Shown: piece after piece, positions 17,140-24,262 of the stretch
Numbering within the stretch: the first letter of the stretch is position 1
Layout of the letters: the number at the start of each line of letters is the position of its first letter
DNA from: Mesorhizobium sp. LMG 17147
GTDB lineage: Bacteria; Pseudomonadota; Alphaproteobacteria; Rhizobiales; Rhizobiaceae
DNA length: 64,000 bases
NCBI RefSeq assembly: GCF_024297145.1
Contig: NZ_JANCTC010000005.1
Coordinates: 1 to 64,000 of the forward strand
Reading direction: 5' to 3'
The notes under the pieces: generated by a model
Told to the model about the DNA's origin: nothing
What the model saw: only the letters and a program-made list of their open reading frames with translations
Databases searched by the model: none
Program-made: the position numbers and the translations under genes

Positions 17140-18342
17140 TCAGGAGCGTGATCTGAGCGCCTCGTTGAGTGCCCACATATCCTTCTCCTCGGGCGCAGTC
17201 TCCAATCCGAGCACGGGAATTTGCTTACGTAAATGGTCGTGGTGGGTGCGCACGCCATATTCGAGATCGGAGAGGTAAAAACCTCCGAAGGCTTCGGACA
17301 GCATGGATTCGTTGGACCACATCGAAAGCTGCACGTCCTCGGCCAGCGTGTCGCGATCGATGCGGTAGGACAGGTAGCGGGCAGCCGCCTGTTGCCTGGT
17401 CTCGTCGCGATAGCGGTAGATGGCGCCGCGCAGCAGCGTCTCACCCGTCGACAGCGGGAATTCCTGATAGAACTGTACCGATTCCGGCATGATCGACAGC
17501 ACGTTGTTCGGGAAGATGCCGTAGTAGATCCAGGCCTTGCGCAGGTGCTCCGGCAGGTGCTTCGCCTCGGGTGCGAGCTTGATATATTGCGCGACGCTCC
17601 AGCGCCGTCCGGCATGCGGATTGTAAGTGGCGAACGAGCGCGACACGCCGTTGACGAACGGCTCGTCGAAATAGGTTGCACCGTAAAGATCCTGCAGTGC
17701 CGGATGTGCCATGGCGACGTGGTAGCCTTCATTGTCGACGTCGCGCACCGACTTCCAGTTGACCGGCGTGTTTTGGGTCCAGATGCCCCGGGACGGCACC
17801 ATCTCGACTACGCCATAATGAGCAATCTCGGCTTCGATCGGCTTCAACAGCTCGGCCACGGATGGCTGCGGCGCACCCTTGCGGAAGCGGATGAAGATGA
17901 AGCCCATCCAGACTTCGAGCTCGAGCGGCATCAAGCCGAATTCGGTCTTGTCGAGGTCGGGGAAGGAACGCGGGCGGGCAGCACCGCGCAGTGTGCCGTC
18001 GAGATTGTAGACCCAGCCATGGAAAGGGCAGACCAGCGCGTTCTTGCAAGTGCCCTGGCTGTCGGCGACAACGCGACTGCCGCGGTGGCGGCACATATTG
18101 TTGAAGGCGCGTACAACGCCATCCTTGCCGCGCACGATCAGCGCCCGCTCGCCGACCACATCCATCGTCAGATAGTCGCCGGCGTTCGGCACGTCGCAGA
18201 CATGGCCGGCGATCTGCCAATGATTGCGGAAGACGTGCTCTTTCTCGAGTTCGAGCAAGGCGTCGGAATGATAGCTCCAGCCCGGCAGCCCCCGCCGATC
18301 CCAATCGTTGGGAATTGCCACGTCACGCAGATGGGGGTTCAT
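17140..18342 (-). CDS. Rieske ring-hydroxylating oxygenase, alpha subunit
   Basis: This 400-residue protein has a Rieske [2Fe-2S] centre, CRHRG near residue 86 and CPFHGW near residue 105. The mononuclear iron site is DVDNEGYHVAMAH near residue 200. The subfamily includes glycine-betaine, carnitine and stachydrine demethylases as well as aromatic oxygenases, so quaternary amines are plausible substrates, but sequence alone does not decide. No reductase gene is adjacent, so electrons must come from elsewhere. A perfect palindrome lies 12 bases upstream of the start. The gene is convergent with DUF429, 11 bp away. Confidence 0.88.
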   Translation of the reverse strand: MNPHLRDVAIPNDWDRRGLPGWSYHSDALLELEKEHVFRNHWQIAGHVCDVPNAGDYLTMDVVGERALIVRGKDGVVRAFNNMCRHRGSRVVADSQGTCKNALVCPFHGWVYNLDGTLRGAARPRSFPDLDKTEFGLMPLELEVWMGFIFIRFRKGAPQPSVAELLKPIEAEIAHYGVVEMVPSRGIWTQNTPVNWKSVRDVDNEGYHVAMAHPALQDLYGATYFDEPFVNGVSRSFATYNPHAGRRWSVAQYIKLAPEAKHLPEHLRKAWIYYGIFPNNVLSIMPESVQFYQEFPLSTGETLLRGAIYRYRDETRQQAAARYLSYRIDRDTLAEDVQLSMWSNESMLSEAFGGFYLSDLEYGVRTHHDHLRKQIPVLGLETAPEEKDMWALNEALRSRS

Positions 18343-18354
18343 AAAGGCTCTTTA

Positions 18355-18378
18355 TTTATTGAATGCTCGTTCAATAAA
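18355..18378. promoter_or_regulatory. Perfect palindrome upstream of the oxygenase gene
   Basis: TTTATTGAA (18355-18363), a 6-bp centre TGCTCG, and TTCAATAAA (18370-18378) form an exact inverted repeat 12 bp upstream of the oxygenase start codon. It resembles TetR/BetI-type boxes (ATTGAAcg..cgTTCAAT) that control choline and betaine genes. No regulator gene is adjacent, so the factor would act in trans. Confidence 0.6.
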
Positions 18379-18755
18379 AGCATATTTCCCGTTGAAATGC
18401 AATGGCTTGCGAAAATGGGGCGAATTTTTGACGGGAAATCGAGCGGGATTTGAGAGCCGAGTCCGAACAATCGAAGCCAGGAAAATCCCGGGAATTCCGG
18501 ACGTTAATCCCCTTACACTTGTTGAACCCCGACGCTCCGTGGGCCTGGAAAGGCGACGTGGATCTGGTGCCGTGGGTAGCTGAAAACGAGAATGCCACCG
18601 GTGCTGCCGGCTACGCCTGATCGGTTTGCCCAGGAATGGCCGCGGGCTTGGTTTCATGCCGGTTACACAATCGTTAATCCATCATCGTTGGCCGGTTACA
18701 AGGTGCGATTAGGTTCGTTTCAACAGAGAAAAGAAGAAGACCGAAGGAAACGACG
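18379..18755. other. Intergenic stretch, no gene recognised
   Basis: About 380 bp between the oxygenase operator and the next plus-strand gene. Short open frames lack ribosome-binding sites and family character. It should contain the promoter of the gene at 18756, whose start has GAAGGAAACG upstream. Confidence 0.4.
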
Positions 18756-19160
18756 ATGCGTACGAAAATCCAGGTCACCAATACCGACCTTCGCCAGCAG
18801 GGTCCCCAACGTAACGACCGGCGCCCGAAGCTGGCGCTGCGCCAGCGCGCCAGTGATCATCCAATGGCGATGTTCATGCTGCTGGCGTCCGCCGCATTTG
18901 CCGGCATGGCGTTGACGCCGACCGTCGGTCCGGCCTTCGCCTCACTGAACCCGCCGGCCAACCTCATCGATGGCGCGACGACCACCACCAAGACGGCGCG
19001 CCTGCCGATTTCGGAGATCGATTTCGCCTGCAAGGGGCAGGCCTGGGGCGCCGAGAGCCTGGACTGCCTGCGCGTCATCGCCGCCCAGTCGGGCAAGGCA
19101 CGGCCGGTCCGCATGATCGCCAACGCCGCCCCGCTGGCCGATACGCCGAACGTTTTTTGA
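18756..19160 (+). CDS. Hypothetical membrane-anchored or exported protein
   Basis: This 134-residue protein begins with about 35 polar, Arg/Gln-rich residues. A hydrophobic segment MAMFMLLASAAFAGMALTP (about residues 37-55) follows, then a mature-like region. Two Cys (DFACKGQ and LDCLRV) could pair outside the membrane. The ATG has GAAGGAAACGACG upstream. It is followed by a strong terminator. I do not recognise the family; it resembles the short exported proteins common in rhizobia. Confidence 0.7.
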   Translation: MRTKIQVTNTDLRQQGPQRNDRRPKLALRQRASDHPMAMFMLLASAAFAGMALTPTVGPAFASLNPPANLIDGATTTTKTARLPISEIDFACKGQAWGAESLDCLRVIAAQSGKARPVRMIANAAPLADTPNVF

Positions 19161-19191
19161 TTTTTGCGAGCGCCCTCCAGCACTCCAGTCA

Positions 19192-19226
19192 GGCTCCCGC
19201 CGCAATGTCGGCCGGGAGCCTTTTTC
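19192..19226 (+). terminator. Rho-independent terminator
   Basis: GGCTCCCG (19192-19199) and CGGGAGCC (19213-19220) form an 8-bp perfect stem with a 13-base loop, followed by TTTTTC. It ends transcription of the small exported-protein gene at 18756. Confidence 0.85.
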
Positions 19227-19247
19227 TTCCGGGAGAGATGGCGGAGT

Positions 19248-21335
19248 CTAGCCGCCCAGAGCGGCCTGCTCGGCAATGGCCGAGAGCACGCCGCGCACAT
19301 CCAGCGTGCTGAACGGTTTTTCGAGGATTGGCGGCCGTTGCGGCGCCGGCAGCGCCTCGATCTCGCCTTTCGCGCCGATCAGATCGCCGGTGACAAGCAC
19401 GAAGCGCCGCGCCAGACCCGGCAATTCGCCGAGTAGCTCGCGATAGGCGGCTATGCCGCTGGTGCCGGGCATGCGCAAATCGGAAAACACGATGTCCGGC
19501 GGGACATGGCCACTCAGCGTCGCGGCGGCCGAGACCCAGGCCGGCACGATCCGCGACTTGATACCCATCAACTCCAGAATGTCGGACAGCGACGCGGCGA
19601 CATCCGGCTCATCGTCTATGATCAGCGCGTGACGCAAGCCGCTCGACCGCGACGGAGCTTCGCCGGCGGCGGCCGCGCCGGCCGCGATCGCCGGCAGCTG
19701 CACGACAAAACGCACACCTCGCGGCGAAACCTCCTCGAACCAGATATTGCCATTGTGCCGCTCGATGATCGATTTCGAGATCGACAGACCGATGCCGGTA
19801 CCGACACCGACCGGCTTGGTGGTGAAATAGGATTCGAATATGCGTGAACGTATCGCTTCCGGCACGCCTGGTCCGTTATCCTCGACCGAGAATCCGGGAT
19901 TGCCGCGGTCGCTGCGAAACGTCCGGACCTTGATCCGGCGGTCGCCGGCAACGCCGGCCAAGGCATGCTGGCTGTTGATGAGGAAGTTGGCGGCCACCTG
20001 CGTCACGTGGTCGGCATCTGCCATCGCCAGCAGCGGGCCGCTGGCGAAATCGGTGTCGATGATGATGCCGCTCGACCGTGCGCCATAGGCGGTCACTTCG
20101 AGTGCGGCGCGGATCACCTGGTTGAGGTCGGTTTCGGCCTGTGCGGCCGGGTGCAGGCGGACCATCGACAGGAAGCTCTTGACGATACGGCCGCAGCGCT
20201 CGGCAGCGGCGCGCACTTTTTCGGCGCGCACTTTGGTCTGCGGATCGGCGGCGAATTCGTGCAGCAGCGTCGACTGGGCGACAACCACGGCCAGCGGATT
20301 GTTGAGCTCGTGCGAAACGCCGGCAAGCAGCGAGCCCATTGCCGCCATCTTCTCGTTCTGGTGCAGTTTTTCGCGCTGGCGGTTGATTTCCTCCTCAGCC
20401 CGCAACTTGTCGCGCAGGTCGCGGATCGAGCCGAAGATCAGCTGGCGATCGGCGACCCGCATCTCGGTTGCCGTCAGCTCGATCGGGAAAACCTCGCCAG
20501 CGGCATTCTGGGTGACCGTTTCAAGCCGTTGGCCGACCATCGGCGCGCCGCGGCCCGACATGTATTCGGCGCCTGACGCATAGCCCTTGCGGTAATATTC
20601 CGGCACGACCGTATCGAGCAGGTCCTTGCCGAGGATATCGCTGCGCCGATAGCCGAACATCTTCTCGGCGGCCGGATTGAATTCGATGATCGAGCCGGTC
20701 TCGTCGATGACGATGATAGCGTCGAGCGAGGCCTGCAGCATGGTGCGGCGAATGACGTCGCTGGCATGCGCGTCGGAGGGCGACCGTTCGATGGCATCGC
20801 CGATGGCGAGTGCCACCATGTGCAGCGCCGCCTCTTCCTGGTCGGTCCATTCGCGTTCGTGGATGCAGTCGTTGACCGCCAGCGTGCCCCACAAATTGCC
20901 GTGCGAAAAGACCGACACCGACAGGAACGACTTGATGTTCTGCTTTTCGAAATCGGTCCGCAGAAAGCCTTCGAGATCGCGTGTGTGCCCGGCGAAAATC
21001 TTGCCTTGACGCTCGTCCTCCGCCAGCCGTTCCAGCAATGGGTCCGAATCGACGACCGACTGCATGATGACGGTCGGTGACGCCAGCTCGCCGCCAAACC
21101 GGGGGGCGATCCAATAAGCGGCGACCGACTGGGCGAAGCCCTGGCCAGGCAGTTCGCGCAGGCGAAACAGGATGCCGCGGTGACAATCCATGGCTTCGCA
21201 AAGCGTTTGGAGGATACCCTCCATCTCGCGCTGCCAGTCACCGGCTTCGCGCAGCCGGCGAACCACATGCACGGCCACCATCGCCGCGCCCTGCCTGGCG
21301 CCCTGCACGTCCACGCGTGTTGTTTCAGCCGTCAT
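19248..21335 (-). CDS. Hybrid sensor histidine kinase with GAF, PAS and receiver domains
   Basis: This 695-residue protein has a GAF domain (about residues 40-180), a PAS domain (about 195-310, with DAIIVIDETGSIIEFNPAAEKMF split across its first strands) and a HisKA box GVSHELNNPL near residue 345. The HATPase domain has FLINSQHAL, FSVEDNGPGVP and GTGIGLSISKSI. A C-terminal receiver has FSDLRMPG with the phospho-acceptor Asp and a conserved LEKPF lysine. No transmembrane segment is seen, so sensing is cytoplasmic. It follows the response regulator gene by 38 bp. All catalytic residues look intact. Confidence 0.93.
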   Translation of the reverse strand: MTAETTRVDVQGARQGAAMVAVHVVRRLREAGDWQREMEGILQTLCEAMDCHRGILFRLRELPGQGFAQSVAAYWIAPRFGGELASPTVIMQSVVDSDPLLERLAEDERQGKIFAGHTRDLEGFLRTDFEKQNIKSFLSVSVFSHGNLWGTLAVNDCIHEREWTDQEEAALHMVALAIGDAIERSPSDAHASDVIRRTMLQASLDAIIVIDETGSIIEFNPAAEKMFGYRRSDILGKDLLDTVVPEYYRKGYASGAEYMSGRGAPMVGQRLETVTQNAAGEVFPIELTATEMRVADRQLIFGSIRDLRDKLRAEEEINRQREKLHQNEKMAAMGSLLAGVSHELNNPLAVVVAQSTLLHEFAADPQTKVRAEKVRAAAERCGRIVKSFLSMVRLHPAAQAETDLNQVIRAALEVTAYGARSSGIIIDTDFASGPLLAMADADHVTQVAANFLINSQHALAGVAGDRRIKVRTFRSDRGNPGFSVEDNGPGVPEAIRSRIFESYFTTKPVGVGTGIGLSISKSIIERHNGNIWFEEVSPRGVRFVVQLPAIAAGAAAAGEAPSRSSGLRHALIIDDEPDVAASLSDILELMGIKSRIVPAWVSAAATLSGHVPPDIVFSDLRMPGTSGIAAYRELLGELPGLARRFVLVTGDLIGAKGEIEALPAPQRPPILEKPFSTLDVRGVLSAIAEQAALGG

Positions 21336-21373
21336 GATCAGCCGTCATTTCCTGGCCGCGGCTTCCTCAAGCC

Positions 21374-22105
21374 TTAGTTATTTTCGCCCACTGGCAGCGA
21401 GAAGATATAGCCTTCGCCGCGCACCGTGCGCAGGAATTTCGGATTGGCCGGATCCGCCTCGATCTTCTTTCTCAGCCGCATGATGCGGATGTCGACGGCG
21501 CGGGACGATTCCGGATCCTCGACGAAACCGATCGCCTCGGAGATCGCCGCCCGCGTCAACAGCCGGTTGGCGCGCGTCAGGAACACCTCCAGCACGTCGA
21601 ACTCGCTCTTGGCCATGTCAATGACCGCGCCGTTGGCGCCGGTGACGAGCCTGCCGTCGAGATCGGCGTGAAAGGGTCCGAAGCTCACGGACCGGCGGCC
21701 GCCGGATGTTTCAGCCTTGGCCTTTTGTGGCTCGGTCGGCTCCGGAACGCGACGCAGCACGCTGCGCACCCTGGCCAGCACTTCGCGCAATTCGTAAGGC
21801 TTGACGATGTAGTCGTCAGCGCCGAGCTCCAGTCCGACGATGCGGTCGAGCGCGGTACCGGCGGCCGTCGCATAGATGATGCCGATCGGCATTTTCGAGC
21901 GCATCCAGCGCCCGAGCGACAGGCCGTCCTCGCCCGGCATGGCGATGTCGAGAATGGCCAGATGGAAGGACTGCACTTCCAAGAGGTCGCGCGCCGCCGC
22001 CGCACTTTCGGCCGTGGCCACATCATAGCCGCTGGCGCCCAGATACTCGGCGACCGCGTCCCTCAGGTCGGGCTCGTCCTCGACAATGACAATTCGTGCA
22101 CGCAC
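21374..22105 (-). CDS. OmpR-family response regulator
   Basis: With GTG at 22105 (GGGAG eight bases upstream) this is a 243-residue protein. The receiver starts RARIVIVEDEPDLRDAV and has the phospho-acceptor in LAILDIAMPGEDG and the conserved Lys in YIVKPYELREV. A C-terminal winged helix contains MAKSEFDVLEVFLTRANR, VDIRIMRLRKKIE and TVRGEGYIFS. An ATG at 22153 is an alternative start but would shorten the divergent promoter region to 46 bp. It probably forms an operon and a phosphorelay with the hybrid kinase downstream. Confidence 0.9.
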   Translation of the reverse strand: MRARIVIVEDEPDLRDAVAEYLGASGYDVATAESAAAARDLLEVQSFHLAILDIAMPGEDGLSLGRWMRSKMPIGIIYATAAGTALDRIVGLELGADDYIVKPYELREVLARVRSVLRRVPEPTEPQKAKAETSGGRRSVSFGPFHADLDGRLVTGANGAVIDMAKSEFDVLEVFLTRANRLLTRAAISEAIGFVEDPESSRAVDIRIMRLRKKIEADPANPKFLRTVRGEGYIFSLPVGENN

Positions 22106-22199
22106 GATGCTTTCGCTCCCGCTTTCAGTGGAAAGTAGATTGGGTATAAACATGATGTCCAGCACTCTTCTTGGGTTGCCGTATGCGGGGTAGAAAAAC

Positions 22200-22886
22200 A
22201 TGGCTGCACGATCCGTTATCGCGCTTGTTTCCGTCGCTGAAGTAATTGCCACCGATCTCGCCGATCATCTCGAGCGGCGCGGTCATGACGTCCGTGCGGC
22301 GCGACAGCCGTGGGAAGCCGAATCGCTGCTTTCGGAAAAGGGTATCGATGTCGTGGTTGTCGGCGACAGCGTCAGCCAGGCAGAGGGGCGCGACCTGCTC
22401 AGGCGACATGGCGGCGAAGGCGGACCGGATTTCATCCTGATCTGCCGCCCGGCCGATCTGGTCGACAAGGTGCTGGCGCTCGAACTCGGCGCCGCCGACG
22501 TCGTCGAGAGCCCCCTCAATGTCAGGGAGCTTGCGGCTCGCGTCGGCGGCCTTCTGGCTCGGCGCGGCACGAGCGCCGGGGAACTGATCGTGCTGGAGAA
22601 CGCGACCGTCGATCTCCGATCGGCCATTGTCATGCACCGCTCGGGAACGGAAGAACAGCTGTCCCCCGGGCAGGTGGCGCTGCTCAGGCTGTTCCTGGCC
22701 AGCCCGCGCAAGGTTTTGACGCGGGACGACATCATCGCCGCCGCGCCCGCCGAAAATGCCGAAGCCTTCGATCGGTCGATCGATTCGCGCATCGTGCGGC
22801 TGCGCCGCAAGCTCGACACCGAAACCATCACCACCATACGGGGTGCCGGTTACCGATTCGATCCGCCGACGCAATTCGCCGATTGA
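22200..22886 (+). CDS. OmpR-type regulator with degenerate receiver
   Basis: This 228-residue protein has the architecture of a response regulator, but the phosphorylation pocket is not conserved. The usual acidic pair is replaced by ALVSVAE. The phospho-acceptor strand reads VVVVGDSVSQAEG, with Gly at the Asp position and no MP. The conserved Lys is Ser (VVESPLNVREL). The winged-helix domain is normal (LSPGQVALLRLFLASPR, IDSRIVRLRRKLD, TIRGAGYRFD). It is divergent from the canonical regulator/kinase pair, with 94 bp between, suggesting phosphorylation-independent regulation tied to that system. Confidence 0.88.
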   Translation: MAARSVIALVSVAEVIATDLADHLERRGHDVRAARQPWEAESLLSEKGIDVVVVGDSVSQAEGRDLLRRHGGEGGPDFILICRPADLVDKVLALELGAADVVESPLNVRELAARVGGLLARRGTSAGELIVLENATVDLRSAIVMHRSGTEEQLSPGQVALLRLFLASPRKVLTRDDIIAAAPAENAEAFDRSIDSRIVRLRRKLDTETITTIRGAGYRFDPPTQFAD

Positions 22887-22913
22887 AGGCAGGACAGCCA
22901 CCCTTTTGTCTTG

Positions 22914-22961
22914 AGCATCGGGTTTTCCCAAAACCGGTTTCCACTTTGGGGTCCGATGCTC
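22914..22961. repeat. Short palindromic intergenic repeat
   Basis: GAGCATCGG (22914-22922) and CCGATGCTC (22953-22961) are perfect inverted arms around TTTTCCCAAAACCGGTTTCC, which itself contains CCAAAACCGG. This wording is familiar from Mesorhizobium/Rhizobium intergenic palindromes. It lies between two convergent genes. Confidence 0.65.
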
Positions 22962-22962
22962 T

Positions 22963-23130
22963 TCAGCGCACCACGAGAAGCGACGGGCCGGACGGCATGT
23001 CACCGGTCGTACTGACCTCGCCGGCATGGGCACGTTCCTTCAGCAGCACGGTGGCGAGGCCGGCAATGCCGAGCAGCCCCTGGACGTAAAGCAGGGCGGA
23101 AAGCACGGAAGCGGCGAATTTCGTTTTCAT
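22963..23130 (-). CDS. 55-residue membrane or exported microprotein
   Basis: Read directly from the minus strand: ATG at 23130, with AGGA about ten bases upstream, gives 55 codons and TGA. The product begins MKTKFAASVLSALLYVQG and continues with LLGIAGLATVLL, a hydrophobic stretch of about 25 residues. A short polar tail contains KERAHAGEVSTTGD and ends LLVVR. It is either a signal peptide with a tiny mature part or a single-pass membrane protein. The composition fits a real gene. No family recognised. Confidence 0.6.
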   Translation of the reverse strand: MKTKFAASVLSALLYVQGLLGIAGLATVLLKERAHAGEVSTTGDMPSGPSLLVVR

Positions 23131-23728
23131 CCTGTTCGTTCCTCAAAATTGGAATTTACGGGCACTTCAGGGAACCCCCGAAGCGCCCGCGCCGCCAGCG
23201 GAGCCCCCCGTTGCGGCGCGGGCCTTCGGTCCTCTCGGCTGCAAGTTGCCGGAGGCGCCGCGCATCCTCAACGGCCCTAAGCCGCCCCCGCCAGAGGGGC
23301 TTGAGCCGGTCGACGCGCAGGCTGGAAAGTGTCCAGATCAATCCAGGCCGTAGCGAAAACAGTGTTGGCTTCCGATCGTTAGTTGCCCGCTGTTTCGTTA
23401 GATCAACTTTGCCTGTTCGCTGTATCCGGATCATGCCGCCGAGGCTGCGCTTTGTTGCAGCTCGGTTTCGGAGTCAGGTGAATTCCTATCAAACGAAAGG
23501 CAATCGCGTATTGGCGCCGCGGTTTGGCCGATCCGCCTAGGCAAACACGCCACCCGTCATGACGACGTCGTGCAACTGCAAGCTGCTTTGCACGGACCTT
23601 TTCTGTTAACCAGGGGAAACAGAATCGAAACACAAACGAGCATCTTGCGAAATCGGCTTGAAACATGACGCCCCGATAAGCCGGTCATGAATTGGGCCGG
23701 CCCCGACCGGCAGAATAGGGGAGACATC
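23131..23728. other. Long intergenic stretch, no gene recognised
   Basis: About 600 bp between the microprotein and the L,D-transpeptidase gene. Frames on both strands have Arg-rich shadow translations and no ribosome-binding sites. I see no tRNA-like fold or T-run terminator. The last 100 bp probably hold the transpeptidase promoter. Confidence 0.4.
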
Positions 23729-24193
23729 ATGTACACTGCCATTTCCGCCAAGCTCATCAACATCGCCGCCGCCGTCATCACCGGTACTGCCTTGCTTGTC
23801 AGTGCCGGCAACGGCGCAGCCCACGCCGCCGCCAACAAGATCGTCGCGCGTGTGTCGCTATCGCAGCAGACCATGGAAATTCTGGTCGACGGCCGGCCGA
23901 CATTCGCCTGGAAGGTTTCGACGGGCGACAGGACGCACGTCACACCGACCGGTTCGTTCAAGCCGACCCGCATGCATGAAATTTGGTATTCGAAGAAATA
24001 CGACAACGCCCCGATGCCGCATTCGGTGTTCTTCAACGGCGGCTACGCCGTACATGCGACAAGCGCCATCAAGCGCCTCGGCCAGCCGGCCTCGCATGGC
24101 TGCGTGCGTCTGCATCCGGACAACGCCGCCGATTTCTACCAGCTCGTCGAGGTCTTCGGCCCGGCCAACACCAGCATCGTCATCGTCAAGTGA
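23729..24193 (+). CDS. Exported L,D-transpeptidase (YkuD domain)
   Basis: This 154-residue protein starts MYTAISAKLINIAAAVITG with a signal peptide ending at AHAAA near residue 33. The YkuD domain begins VARVSLSQQTMEILVDGRP and ends with the catalytic motif HATSAIKRLGQPASHGCVRL (His, then SHGCVR with the nucleophile Cys, near residue 130). Such periplasmic enzymes make 3-3 peptidoglycan crosslinks or attach proteins to peptidoglycan. GGGGAGACATC before the ATG is a good ribosome-binding site. A terminator follows the gene. Confidence 0.93.
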   Translation: MYTAISAKLINIAAAVITGTALLVSAGNGAAHAAANKIVARVSLSQQTMEILVDGRPTFAWKVSTGDRTHVTPTGSFKPTRMHEIWYSKKYDNAPMPHSVFFNGGYAVHATSAIKRLGQPASHGCVRLHPDNAADFYQLVEVFGPANTSIVIVK

Positions 24194-24216
24194 GCGATGC
24201 TGCTCTCGTCGCTCTC

Positions 24217-24241
24217 AAAAAGGCCGGAAATCCGGCCTTTT
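24217..24241. terminator. Bidirectional terminator between convergent genes
   Basis: AAAAAGGCCGG (24217-24227), loop AAAT, and CCGGCCTTTT (24232-24241) form a stem flanked by A and T runs. It can stop the L,D-transpeptidase transcript on plus and the efflux operon on minus. Confidence 0.8.
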
Positions 24242-24262
24242 ATTGTACAATATCAGTACAAT

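Noticed and set aside
23026..23434. Plus- and minus-strand frames of 80-110 codons in the intergenic region after the degenerate regulator
   Set aside because: Arg/Ser-rich shadow translations with no ribosome-binding sites; the only credible gene there is the 55-codon minus-strand microprotein.
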